64,000 bases of DNA from Reticulitermes speratus (lineage: Eukaryota; Arthropoda; Insecta; Blattodea; Rhinotermitidae), in NCBI GenBank assembly GCA_021186555.1, contig JAJKFL010000011.1, forward strand, positions 38,664,995 to 38,728,994, read 5' to 3'. Position numbers and translations under genes: made by a program. The notes below the pieces were generated by a model that was given only the letters and a program-made list of their open reading frames with translations, made no database searches and was not told the DNA's origin. This document shows, one piece after another, positions 45,084-55,144 of the stretch (position 1 is its first letter; every line of letters starts with the position of its first letter).

Positions 45084-45863
45084 AGAGGCTACGGACCTGT
45101 CGTAAGACAGACTACAGAATGAAGAGGCTACGGACCTGTCGTAAGACAGACTGCAGAATGAAGAGGCTACGGACCTGTCGTAAGACAGACTACAGAATGA
45201 AGAGGCTACGGACCTGTCGTAAGACAGACTACAGAATGAAGAGGCTACGGACCTGTCGTAAGACAGACTACAGAATGAAGAGGCTACGGACCTGTCGTAA
45301 GACAGACTACAGAATGAAAAGGCTACGGACCTGTCGTAAGACACTACAGAATGAAGAGGCTACGGACCTGTCGTAAGACAGACTACAGAATGAAGAGGCT
45401 ACGGACCTGTCGTAAGACAGACTACAGAATGAAGAGAGTACGGACCTGTCGTAAGACAGACTACAGAATGAAGAGGCTACGGACCCGTCGTAAGACAGAC
45501 TACAGAATGAAGAGGCTATGGACCTGTCGTAAGACAGACTACAGAATGAAGAGGCTACGGACCTGTCGTAAGACAGACCACAGAATCAAGAGGCTACGGA
45601 CCTGTCGTAAGACAGACTGCAGAATGAAGAGGCTACGGACCTGTCGTAAGACAGACTGCAGAATGAAGAGGTTACGGACCTGTCGTAAGACAGACTACAG
45701 AATGAAGAGGCTACGGACCTGTCGTAAGACAGACTGCAGAATGAAGAGGCTACGGACCTGTCGTAAGACAGACTACAGAATGAAGAGGCTACGGACCTGT
45801 CGTAAGACAGACTGCAGAATGAAGAGGCTACGGACCTGTCGTAAGACAGACTGCAGAATGAAG
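45044..45863. repeat. Tandem array, 39-bp unit, about 21 copies, at the 3' end of a non-LTR element
   Basis: Unit AAGAGGCTACGGACCTGTCG plus TAAGACAGACTACAGAATG. The first unit is the last coding part of the retroposon, and each further unit repeats its stop codon in that frame. Since 39 is a multiple of three, another frame stays open (RLRTCRKTDYR repeats), which gives artefactual ORFs of 116 and 211 codons. Confidence 0.95.
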
Positions 45864-46630
45864 ATTGGATTGAATTGGAACACTGGAAGACTCAGTTACC
45901 TTAAACTATCCAGGCCTTTGCCTGTGTTAAAATTAAACTTATGCAGTAAATCACTACATTACGGAGACATGAATGTTGAGGTGTAACTCCACTCATTCTT
46001 AAACTCGACATCACATGACGAGTGGTAAAAACCTCACTGCCCATTGACTTTTACGACCATGGCATAAGCCCCGTTTATCCGTCTGCTAGAAGAACTGATT
46101 CCTTTCAAATATCATTCAGTCGTACGATTAGTTTCACTGTTTACCCCACGCTGATAAACACTCAGAAGATAATACAACTTTATCTGCGTGATCCTAAATA
46201 CATTAATTTCCTACCTCACTGTAAACGCATTGTGTCTCTATTACAGAGGCCATTTGATTAATGTTGTTTAGGGAATCTTAACATTGAAGTCGATATATTT
46301 GTGTTTACTTGTGCAGCACGTTGAATGAGCATCAGAACGTAACGTGAGATTTGTATATTAGAACAGCAGTTATATAATACGAGTATATTATGTGCGTATT
46401 TCGGTCATCTTCACGAGGAAATTTCTATTAACAGCGGTAGAGCAAAATACGGTTCAATAATGGAGCAGAATGTTGATCTACGTTTAGAGAATTACGTTCT
46501 GAGGATCGCACTGTCGACGCCTGTGAGTGTTTATCTTGCTATTATATCGCAGTCATATTCATCCGCCTGTGCATCTGTGTGGCTTCTTATAGTCTAATTC
46601 TACATTAATACACAAGTACACGTTGTCTTC
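45864..46630. other. Unassigned DNA
   Basis: Nothing recognised. ORF 46022-46261 has no motif. Confidence 0.4.
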
Positions 46631-46672
46631 AACACGATGGCACCCTTGTGCCGAAACATGTAGGAGTTTTCT
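46631..46672 (+). other. Hammerhead-like motif, degenerate 5' core
   Basis: ACACGAT, helix GGCAC/GTGCC with loop CCTT, GAAAC, ATGTA, GGAG. Helix II and the GAAAC side are intact; CTGA is changed to ACAC. Downstream GTGCATAAATTGGTTGATG and ATGCAGGGTGTGAATG resemble the element-end boxes at other loci. Confidence 0.45.
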
Positions 46673-46824
46673 ACTTGATCATGAATGTATTTTATTAGGT
46701 GCATAAATTGGTTGATGTATTAATTGAAACAATATGCAGGGTGTGAATGTCATAAAATTAGATAAATGGCGTTTTGGTAAGCAAATTTAGTGTTCTGTCC
46801 TGTTGTTCTTTAGTGTGATTTAAG

Positions 46825-47340
46825 ATTCAGTCGTACCGCACATAACCACTCGTCTCAGTTATAACCAGTCATTAATCTGTACATAAATAATCGCTGTTGT
46901 TCAGATCACACAAACATAATCAGTCCGTACCGCGACACCAGTTAAACTAACACTCCGTCTCAGTTAGTATACAAACCAGTCAGTTAATGCTGTACAGTGA
47001 AATAATCGCTGTTTGTTCTGAGATCCACAAAAACTAAAACCACAGTAAACACACTGTCTCAGTAAACGTCAGATTGCTGCGCTAAGTCAGAAACACACTC
47101 CGTCTCAGTTATACAAACCAGTCAGTTAAGCTGTACAGTGAAATAATCGCTGTTGTTTAGATTCCACACAAAACACATAAATACAGTCCGTACCGCGCAG
47201 TAAACACACTCCGTCTCAGTTACACAAACCAGTCAGTTAATGTACAGTAAAATAATCGCTGTTTGTTCTGAGATCCACACAAAACACATAAATACACTGT
47301 GTGGGCAGAACGTAGAATTTGTGAATGTTAAAACACGTGG
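46825..47340 (-). repeat. Degenerate copies of the 114-bp repeat plus tail
   Basis: About four to five inverted units, many with scattered one-base deletions in 46830-47050 (for example GTACCGCACATAACCACTCG against the usual GTACCGCGCAGTAAACACAC). The last units (47100-47300) are clean and lead into the tail (GTGGGCAGAACGTAGAATTT..) seen also at 4490-4570. Confidence 0.75.
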
Positions 47341-48004
47341 TACGTATGCGTACCACTCTCTGTTACGTTGTGTAAAGCTGGACGCGGTTGTTAGGGACAC
47401 TCGTTTCGCCAAAGATGCTGTTAGATTGCTGCATCAACACTTGCTGTTCTGCAGTGTTGCCAGGTTGCTATCTGTTATACGGGTTACTCTAGATGTAATT
47501 TAAATTCCATTTACATCTCAGACTGAACTTTGCTCGCAACTGTGGAGAGGGACGGACGGATGGACAGGCAGGCGTCATGGATTGAAAATGTTTTGAGTCA
47601 CAGAAGAAGTTAATGTAGACAGAGCTGAATGAAGACGTTTCGTGTTGTCATGACGATTGTGGCAGAAGGAGGATCCTTCTGCTTTTGTCTGTGGTGTGTC
47701 GTGCTAATGCCGAAACATCCCACATGTGCCAGTTTCATCCCTCTTAATATTATCCTCCAGTTGGCCTTTCAACTTACCGCTTTCCAGGAGGTTTCCGCTT
47801 CAAGATTCTGTAAGCGTTTGTAGCATTTCCCCATCGTACGTGTGCGCAATATTTGCCACTATTTGCAGCCCTGTAGTGGCATCTGTGTTCATACCGAAGA
47901 TCCTCTAATCTCTGCCTATGTCTACATTCGTGGGCGTGTTTGCGGACCTTCAGACAGAAACACCCTGTATGCAGATCAGTGACTGCAGGTCTAATATAGA
48001 CCAC
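47341..48004. other. Unassigned DNA
   Basis: No supported gene; overlapping ORFs at 47629-47908 and 47774-48049 have no motif. Confidence 0.4.
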
Positions 48005-48160
48005 GGTAATGTGTAGACGATCGGAGTGTCGGGATTCAATCCCCGGCACGGATAACGGTATATTCTCTTCTCCGCCTATACCTATTCGTTGTGTACCGGA
48101 ACCTTTTCCCCCCGGGGTAGTGCGGCCGGGGCGTGAAGCTGATTATCTTCATGTAGTTGT
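48005..48160 (+). mobile_element. tRNA-derived SINE
   Basis: GGGATTCAATCCCCGGCACG (box B) followed by GTGTACCGGAACC and GGGGTAGTGCGGCCGGGGCG. Same family as 6535-6740. Confidence 0.65.
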
Positions 48161-48228
48161 CCAAGTTAAAATTAGTATGTTTATTGTCCGACGAATGTAC
48201 ACTTTTATTCACTATTAATTTGTGTAAC

Positions 48229-48276
48229 AGTGCTACATGTTTCGAACCTTATCCTGGTTCATCTTCAGGGACTTTA
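48229..48276 (-). other. Hammerhead-ribozyme-like motif, left arm
   Basis: Minus strand: AGTCC, CTGAAGA, T, GAACC/GGTTC helix with loop AGGATAA, GAAAC, ATGTA, GCACT. Stem I could pair at four of five positions (AGTCC with GCACT). Confidence 0.58.
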
Positions 48277-48423
48277 GTATTTTAAATTACACATATTTTA
48301 CATCAATGGTACAATTTATTCACTGTTAAAATTGTAAAAGTGATATATAGCAATTTTTACCATTTTAACCAGTGTATAAATTGTACCGTTGATGTAAAAA
48401 ATATGTGTAATTAAAAATACTGA

Positions 48424-48468
48424 AGTTCCTGAAGATGAACCAGGATAAGGTTCGAAACATGTAGCACT
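48424..48468 (+). other. Hammerhead-ribozyme-like motif, right arm
   Basis: Same core, helix II and GAAAC-ATGTA side as the left arm; the 5' flank AGTTC pairs less well in stem I. Confidence 0.55.
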
Positions 48469-48515
48469 GTGTTTCACAATTAATTGTGAATAAAAGTGTA
48501 CATTTGTGTGACAAT

Positions 48516-49794
48516 AAACATAGAAAAGAAAGTGTACGAAATGAATACTATTAAGTTTAAAATTTAGAGTTTTACCTCAGTTCTCCGTACGCGTTTATCG
48601 CTCGGTGCTTAATCAGGCACTGGAAAGGCTTTACCTTTCCCATTTTCTCTGCGCTAGGTAGGGGTTGCTTTAAATGGAGGGGCGAACAGACAGACAGACA
48701 GACAGTTGCGAACTGCCACCATAGGATTTTAAACGTTTGTGTTTTGTTAATCCCAAAAAGAAACTCACTGGTCCTAAAAATGACAGACGAAAACTTGAAA
48801 AGGGCGGAGGATAAGGGCATTCCGTAATCCGAAATGTTATCCAACCCCCCCTCCCTCTCCCACAACCCCCAGACCCAGCCGGTCGTCATGGCAACGCAAC
48901 TTGCATATTGTCTGACACATCTGTTGAACCGTAGGACAGTGACTTGTGCCCTTGTTACAGTAAAGTTTTGAGTCTCGTGGTTCTGTGTACTGCTGGCTGC
49001 ATAAGCAGACGGCGGTGAGAGCTGTCTTCGGGAGGTTTAGTTACAGTTTGGTCGGTCAGTAATTACATTTTTAATGTACTTTTTGGGATGTTTTATTATT
49101 ACTTCATTTTCTACTTTATTTATTTCTATGCTTTGTCTCTTTTTCTCGCCTTAGAATTGCTGTTTGTCCTTAAATTTAGTCATGTTTCTGTTTCGCACTT
49201 TCGTATCCTTTACTGCGACGTTTCTTTAAATTTTTCGCTTATGTTTCCCTGCGTGTGTGTTAGTTCCATATTTTGCTCTGTTGTTATCAATTTTCCTTAC
49301 ATTGCCTCTCCTAACTTTTATTTTCTTCCCATTCTCTCCATTTTTCTTCCCTTAACCTTCCATTTCCTTATCCTGTCTCATTTCTTTTTTGTTTTTAGCC
49401 TCGTTCCCATATGCTTGGCCTGCTAACTACAACCCCTCTGACTGTAACAACGCGATAACTGACACATGGATCTCCATGTTGCAAATTTCTACTCAAATTG
49501 ACTTACCCGACGCCTCACGTACAGTCGACGCCTATACTTGCCGCGTTCAACTAAGTATCTCGTGTGTTCTACACATATATCGGACGTATGTTTGTCGTAG
49601 CGAGATGTGTTAGCAAGATCTGCAGAGACACATACGACACACATTTCATATCCAAAACGTATTTTCTGTATGTCTGACAATTTTTTTGAAATTAAACCAC
49701 GTGACGCTGAGTGTTCACGTGTTCAACTACCCACGTGAACAAGACGAGTCTCGATGGCGTTAGGCAGTTTTGAAATTAGTAGATATGTAATCTG
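48516..49794. other. Unassigned DNA; X-box-like site at 48882-48895
   Basis: GTCGTCATGGCAAC matches the RFX X-box pattern well. 49090-49420 is T-rich low-complexity DNA that gives a 112-codon hydrophobic ORF I do not support. Confidence 0.4.
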
Positions 49795-49880
49795 CAGTCT
49801 TCTGGGGCATTACGCGGCGTTGTGTGGTAATTTTTTACCGACGTTTCGGGACAACGTATCGGTCCCGTCCCCACGGGTAA
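49795..49880 (-). mobile_element. Single arm of the palindromic family at 9493-9677
   Basis: TCTTCTGGGGCATTACGCGG and ACCGACGTTTCGGGACAACG then TATCGGTCCCGTC match the left arm at 9493-9576. Includes a degenerate hammerhead-like segment. Confidence 0.65.
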
Positions 49881-50082
49881 AGAGTCCGAGTGGGAAAGAA
49901 AGCCTGTAACGTAGATTCTGGAAAGTGCGGCGGGATAGCAAACTGTGTGATGTGATGACAGCCAATAGTATGAGAGAGGGGTGGATACAAACAGCGTATA
50001 GCTGCTGGGGGTACCGAGAATGCAAATTAAGGGTAGTAGATATGTCTTCGTCTTGTGATTAGTCTTGTATTGCAGTTCGACC

Positions 50083-51487
50083 TTGAAGTATGCACTAAAT
50101 AAGGCATATAAATTTTATGTTAGTCATGTCCGTGTATTAATTGATAATTACGTAACATGAAGTATGCACTAAATAAGGCATATAAATTTTATGTTAGTCA
50201 TGTCCGTGTATTAATTGATAATTACGTAACATGAAGTATGCACTAAATATGGCGTATAAATTTTATGTTAGTCATGTCCGTGTATTAATTGATAATTACG
50301 TAACATGAAGTATGCACTAAATATGGCGTATAAATTTTATGTTAGTCATGTCCGTGTATTAATTGATAATTACGTAACATGAAGTATGCACTAAATATGG
50401 CGTATAAATTTTATGTTAGTCATGTCCGTGTATTAATTGATAATTACGTAACATGAAGTATGCACTAAATATGGCATATAAATTTTATGTTAGTCATGTC
50501 CGTGTATTAATTGATAATTACGTAACATGAAGTATGCACTAAATATGGCGTATAAATTTTGTTAGTCATGTCCGTGTATTAATTGATAATTACGTAACAT
50601 GAAGTATGCACTAAATATAGCATATAAATTTTATGTTAGTCATGTCCGTGTATTAATTGATAATTACGTAACATGAAGTATGCACTAAATATAGCATATA
50701 AATTTTATGTTAGTCATGTCCGTGTATTAATTGATAATTACGTAACATGAAGTATGCACTAAATATGGCGTATAAATTTTATGTTAGTCATGTCCGTGTA
50801 TTAATTGATAATTACGTAACATGAAGTATGCACTAAATATGGCGTATAAATTTTATGTTAGTCATGTCCGTGTATTAATTGATAATTACGTAACATGAAG
50901 TATGCACTAAATATAGCATATAAATTTTATGTTAGTCATGTCCGTGTATTAATTGATAATTACGTAACATGAAGTATGCACTAAATATAGCATATAAATT
51001 TTATGTTAGTCATGTCCGTGTATTAATTGATAATTACGTAACATGAAGTATGCACTAAATATGGCGTATAAATTTTATGTTAGTCATGTCCGTGTATTAA
51101 TTGATAATTACGTAACATGAAGTATGCACTAAATATGGCGTATAAATTTTATGTTAGTCATGTCCGTGTATTAATTGATAATTACGTAACATGAAGTATG
51201 CACTAAATATGGCGTATAAATTTTATGTTAGTCATGTCCGTGTATTAATTGATAATTACGTAACATGAAGTATGCACTAAATATAGCATATAAATTTTAT
51301 GTTAGTCATGTCCGTGTATTAATTGATAATTACGTAACATGAAGTATGCACTAAATATGGCGTATAAATTTTATGTTAGTCATGTCCGTGTATTAATTGA
51401 TAATTACGTAACATGAAGTATGCACTAAATATGGCGTATAAATTTTATGTTAGTCATGTCCGTGTATTAATTGATAATTACGTAACA
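50083..51487. repeat. Tandem array, 74-bp unit, about 19 copies
   Basis: Unit contains GAAGTATGCACTAAATATGG, CGTATAAATTTTATGTTAGT and AATTGATAATTACGTAACAT, period 74 (50161 to 50235). Variants AATATGGCG, AATATAGCA and AATAAGGCA occur in small blocks. It ends directly at an ACACCAACAAAATACACA box leading to the motif at 51547. Confidence 0.95.
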
Positions 51488-51546
51488 CAACACCAACAAA
51501 ATACACACTATTGTAATATATAATTTTGCAAATAAAACAATATAAC

Positions 51547-51592
51547 TTCGACTGTAACGTGTTTCGGCCTTCCGGTTCGTCTTCAGGGAGTA
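51547..51592 (-). other. Degenerate hammerhead-like motif
   Basis: Minus strand: CTCC, CTGAAGA, C, GAACC..GGCC, GAAAC, ACGTT. Helix II is weakened by one substitution. The element-end-like box ACACCAACAAAATACACA lies 60 bp to the left, as at other loci. Confidence 0.4.
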
Positions 51593-51867
51593 CACTCACG
51601 AGTGGTTAACCTTTCAATGACACTGGGGTTTTAAATTCCAGCCAGTGTCCACGGCGGTGAGGTTTGAAATTTAAAATTCCCAAAAATGCACTCAGTGCAT
51701 TGCACAGAGGCTGGTAACATTTAGGGAATTAAAGGCCGGTACATTGCATGGAGGCTGGTGATATGTGAGGAGTTGAAGGTCGGTGCACAGAGGCTGTATT
51801 TGTAGGATTAACAGTCCGGCCTTGTGGGTTTTGAAGCAGCCTTTAATTGGTGTTTTCTTGTCCTTAC
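51593..51867. other. Unassigned DNA
   Basis: Contains AAAATGCACTCAGTGCATT (about 51683-51701), a short palindrome like the centres of the hairpin elements, and three degenerate AGGCTGGT-containing repeats at 51705-51790. Confidence 0.4.
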
Positions 51868-52650
51868 ATATGTTTCGGCACTTATAGTGCCATCTTCAGG
51901 GTGTCATCGAGAGTTCATAATCTTCATAATCTTCAATGCATCAAATTCACTTTCACAACTTAAACTTATTGTAAGTCACTGTCACTGTCTTGTTCCCTAC
52001 ATGTTTCGGCACTTATAGTGCCATCTTCAGGGGTGTCATCGAGAGTTCATAATCTTCATAATCTTCAATGCATCAAATTCACTTTCACAACTTAAACTTA
52101 TTGTAAGTCACTGTCACTGTCTTGTTCCCTACATGTTTCGGCACTTATAGTGCCATCTTCAGGGTGTCATCGAGAGTTCATAATCTTCATAATCTTCAAT
52201 GCATCAAATTCACTTTCACAACTTATACTTATTGTAAGTCACTGTCACTGTCTTGTTCCCTACATGTTTCGGCACTTATAGTGTCATCTTCAGGGGTGTC
52301 ATCGAGAGTTCATAATCTTCATAATCTTCAATGCATCAAATTAACTTTCACAACTTATACTTATTGTAAATCACTGTCACTGTCTTGTTCCCTACATGTT
52401 TCGGCACTTATAGTGCCATCTTCAGGGGTGTCATCGAGAGTTCATAATCTTCATATCTTCAATGCATCAAATTAACTTTCACAACTTATACTTATTGTAA
52501 ATCACTGTCACTGTCTTGTTCCCTACATGTTTCGGCACTTATAGTGCCATCTTCAGGGGTGTCATCGAGAGTTCATAATCTTCATAATCTTCAATGCATC
52601 AATTTCACTTTCACAACTTACACTTATTGTAAGTCACTGTCACTGTCTTG
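51868..52650 (-). repeat. Tandem array, about 131-bp unit, 6 copies, each with a hammerhead-like motif
   Basis: Unit starts (TGTTTCGGCAC) at 51871, 52002, 52134, 52266, 52397 and 52528. On the minus strand each holds ACCC, CTGAAGA, T, GGCAC/GTGCC helix with loop TATAA, GAAAC, ATGTA, GGG. In the unit at 52266 one helix base is changed. The rest of the unit includes TTCATAATCTTCATAATCTT and AAGTCACTGTCACTGTCTTG. Confidence 0.9.
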
Positions 52651-53117
52651 TTTGGTAGATGTATGTGCTAAAGCCCAGACAGTGCCTCAAGCAGATGTCC
52701 AACTACAGGTTATCACATCCCACAAGACAGTAATCTTTGTCTTTCTGTCTCCAAATCCAAAAAGTCTCGCCCTTGGAGTACGTCCACACACCGCGCCACC
52801 TCCAGAGCTTTCGTCTAAATAAATCACTTGAGTTCCCATCTTCTGTCTCTTTTGTACGCGTGTTCGTCAAGTGACGTCAACTAAGATGCCCCAAGATATT
52901 CTGTGGTCTGTCGTCGCAGCAGTTTGGACACCCCCACCTCCCCGTATAATCTGAGACATGAAGGATATCCATCTGTCAGGTAAGTTCAGTGCAGCATTGA
53001 AATGTACACAGTAGCAAATTGCACCTTACAGTATGCATTAGGCTGGCAGCGTGCGAAGTGTAGATTGGGCACTGACAGCATACAAATAGGGTGCTTAGAC
53101 AGGGTGTGGGGCCTGCC
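52651..53117. other. Unassigned DNA
   Basis: No gene recognised; the ORF 52544-52822 extends from the 131-bp array and has no motif. Confidence 0.4.
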
Positions 53118-53315
53118 GGGTGTTTAGAAATATTGACACTATTTGGTTCGGCTGGGTATTCATGGTGCTGGTTACACAGGGTGTTTAGAAATATTGACAC
53201 TATTTGGTTCGGCTGGGTATTCATGGTACTGGTTACACAGGGTGTTTAGAAATATTGACACTATTTGGTTCGGCTGGGTATTCATGGTGCTGGTTACACA
53301 GGGTGTTTAGAAATA
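53118..53315. repeat. Tandem array, 61-bp unit, about 3 copies
   Basis: CAGGGTGTTTAGAAATATTG, ACACTATTTGGTTCGGCTGG and GTATTCATGGTGCTGGTTAC recur with period 61 (53177, 53238, 53299). Confidence 0.9.
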
Positions 53316-53382
53316 CACTGTTACCGAGACAGAAGCTTTTATTGCAGTTGGGCGACTGCTATGAAAAGAACCATTTGAAAAT

Positions 53383-53715
53383 CTAACTAACTAACTAACT
53401 AACTCCATGCAGCACAGTCCTTCTTGAGAAGCTAACAGGTCGTCAGCTAGTCAAGAAATTCCCCGCGTTCTATGGAACCCGAAGGTTCATTGCCGCACTC
53501 ACAACAGCCCGCCACCTGTCCCTATGCTGAGCCATATCAATCCAATCCATGCCCCCATCCCACTTCTTGAAGATCCATTTTAATATTATCCTCCCATCTA
53601 CGCCTGGGTCTTCCAAGTGGTCTCCTTCCCTCAGGTCTCCCCACCAAAATCCTGTATGCAACTCTCCCCTCACCCATAAGTGCTACATGCCCCGCCCACC
53701 TCATTAATCTTGATT
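53383..53715 (-). mobile_element. RTE-like non-LTR retrotransposon 3' fragment
   Basis: Begins with (AACT)n and encodes on the minus strand [20 protein letters not shown], then [15 protein letters not shown] and a MNLRVP end. It matches 16707-17229 in about 300 bp and is 5'-truncated at about 53715. Confidence 0.78.
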
Positions 53716-54224
53716 TGATTTCCTCCGATTGGGCTATTTCTGTTTTGCCCTGTCACTTTCGTTTCACCAATGATTCGTACTCTTTCACTGCTATATCACC
53801 AACTGTATAATCTCAACAACACAATTGAGACCTTTAACCAAGTGAGGTTTCAGGCTCTCACAATCATCTCATGTTTCTGTTTTCCTGAGATGTGACACCC
53901 TGTATCTGTATTCTGTTCTATTTGTGACGTTGTATCGGAGATATTGGTGTCTCCATTATTAGCGTACATTATGATGAAGTCTGCAGGATCCTATGAACTG
54001 TCATAACAGACCTACCAGACTACACGGTGTCACATTCCTAAAAGCAACAACACTTATTTTCTAAGTAGTTTATATAAAAACCAGCGCATCTCCGAAATTG
54101 GCTGTATTTGCATCATTAGGTGGATATTGAAACGTTTGAAACCTCAAACCAAGATCTTCGTAACCATTGTGAGCTCTCGTAGGCGGGCTCGCTCTTACGA
54201 CGTTTGTATTTTGTGAATAACACC
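53716..54224. other. Unassigned DNA
   Basis: Nothing recognisable. Confidence 0.35.
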
Positions 54225-54259
54225 GGCAACAGTGACAAAGGGAGCAGATTGTTCAGGAG

Positions 54260-54420
54260 GACTCGTTGCCAAGCAACACGGAGCGACGGATGTGACGTCA
54301 GGCGCCTGGGTTGCTAGGCGCTTCAATAAATCAAACCATCTTTGTGTTCTGTTTTGTCCCTTTCCGAATTCGCCGAGACGCTTTCCAATATGGCGAACAT
54401 TGTCACAGTTTTAGAATTCA
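54260..54420 (+). promoter_or_regulatory. Promoter-like block: X-box, CRE, second X-box half, YY1-like site
   Basis: GTTGCCAAGCAAC (54265-54277) is a close RFX X-box; TGACGTCA (54293-54300) is a perfect CRE; GGTTGCTAGGCG (54309-54320) is a further X-box-like half; CAATATGGCGAAC (about 54388-54400) resembles a YY1 site. The region is GC-richer than its surroundings. X-box plus CRE spacing of this kind is known from RFX/CREB-regulated promoters. Function is inferred from motifs only. Confidence 0.45.
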
Positions 54421-54465
54421 GCGCTACACATTTTTGCTTTGCCAGTTTATCTGTGTGATCCCGGT

Positions 54466-54666
54466 ATGGCAGTCCAAAGTCACGAGATACTGGAAGTTCA
54501 GAGACGGGAAGACGTGTTTCGGCGTTTAGTGCCGTTTGATGGCCGGTGTGTGGCAGCAAGTGACGGCGTCGTGGAATTTACTGTTAAAGTACCGCCCAGA
54601 CTTACCCTTGCTGCTGTGAAAACTGCGGTTTTGCGAGTCTTTTCCTTTTTATGGATTGGAGTCGGC
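54466..54666 (+). CDS. Candidate first coding exon, unknown product
   Basis: An ATG at 54466 opens MAVQSHEILEVQRREDVF, then LVPFDGRCVAASDGVVEFTV and KVPPRLTLAAVKTAVLRV, before the reading enters a (TA)n microsatellite at 54679. The amino-acid composition is ordinary for a soluble protein and not repeat-like, and the ORF follows the promoter-like block within 150 bp. I do not recognise a family. No convincing splice donor was identified, and the reading could be chance. The 3' limit given here is simply the start of the low-complexity tract. Confidence 0.25.
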
Positions 54667-54676
54667 CTCAGGGGAG

Positions 54677-54678
<2 letters not shown>

Positions 54679-54708
<30 letters not shown>
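54679..54708. repeat. (TA)n microsatellite
   Basis: About 15 TA units. Confidence 0.95.
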
Positions 54709-54711
<3 letters not shown>

Positions 54712-55092
54712 GTTGCCAGAATGTTTGGGGTTTTGTACGCATGTGTGTGTGTGCACGTGGTGGCATTGCATTTTGTTCAAGTTCGCTTTACACACTGATC
54801 GAAATCCAAGAAGGTACATTTGTGATTTGTTTCTCTTCATTCTGTATTTGATGATGAAGACGACGACGACGACGAAGATGACGGTGACTGTGATGATCAC
54901 GATGACCACGATGATGATGGTAATAACAATAACAATAAATTTCAGTTATGAGTACATTGTACATGAATTCGTTCGTCGACTAACACCCGGTTGCCACGGT
55001 GCACAGTCCTCTCCACTGTCACTGTAACATTCCTTTACTATATTGTACGACTTACACCTCACTTATCGTAAGCGTCTTCCAAAAAATCTGAC

Positions 55093-55132
<40 letters not shown>

Positions 55133-55144
55133 TACTGCAATTCG
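54709..55144. other. Unassigned DNA with GAC/GAT-rich and (TTA)n tracts
   Basis: GACGACGACGACGAAGATGA near 54859 and related GAT-rich sequence to about 54920; (TTA)n at 55098-55131. The 55-MTTTTTKM-type ORF here is low complexity. Confidence 0.5.

Larger units (their letters stand above)
48180..48515. mobile_element. Palindromic element with hammerhead-like motif in each arm
   Basis: Inverted arms share TTGTCC(GA)-, GTACACTTTTATTCAC, GTGCTACATGTTTCGAACCT and their complements; inner arms include TTACATCAATGGTACAATTT. The centre is near 48345. No ORF. Confidence 0.85.

Noticed and set aside
45351..45986. 211-codon arginine/lysine-rich ORF
   Set aside because: Alternative frame of the 39-bp retroposon-tail array.
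49088..49426. Hydrophobic membrane protein of 112 codons
   Set aside because: Derived from T-rich low-complexity DNA with no upstream or conserved features.
54709..55027. ORF with MTTTTKMTVTVMITMTT
   Set aside because: Product of GAC/GAT trinucleotide repeats.
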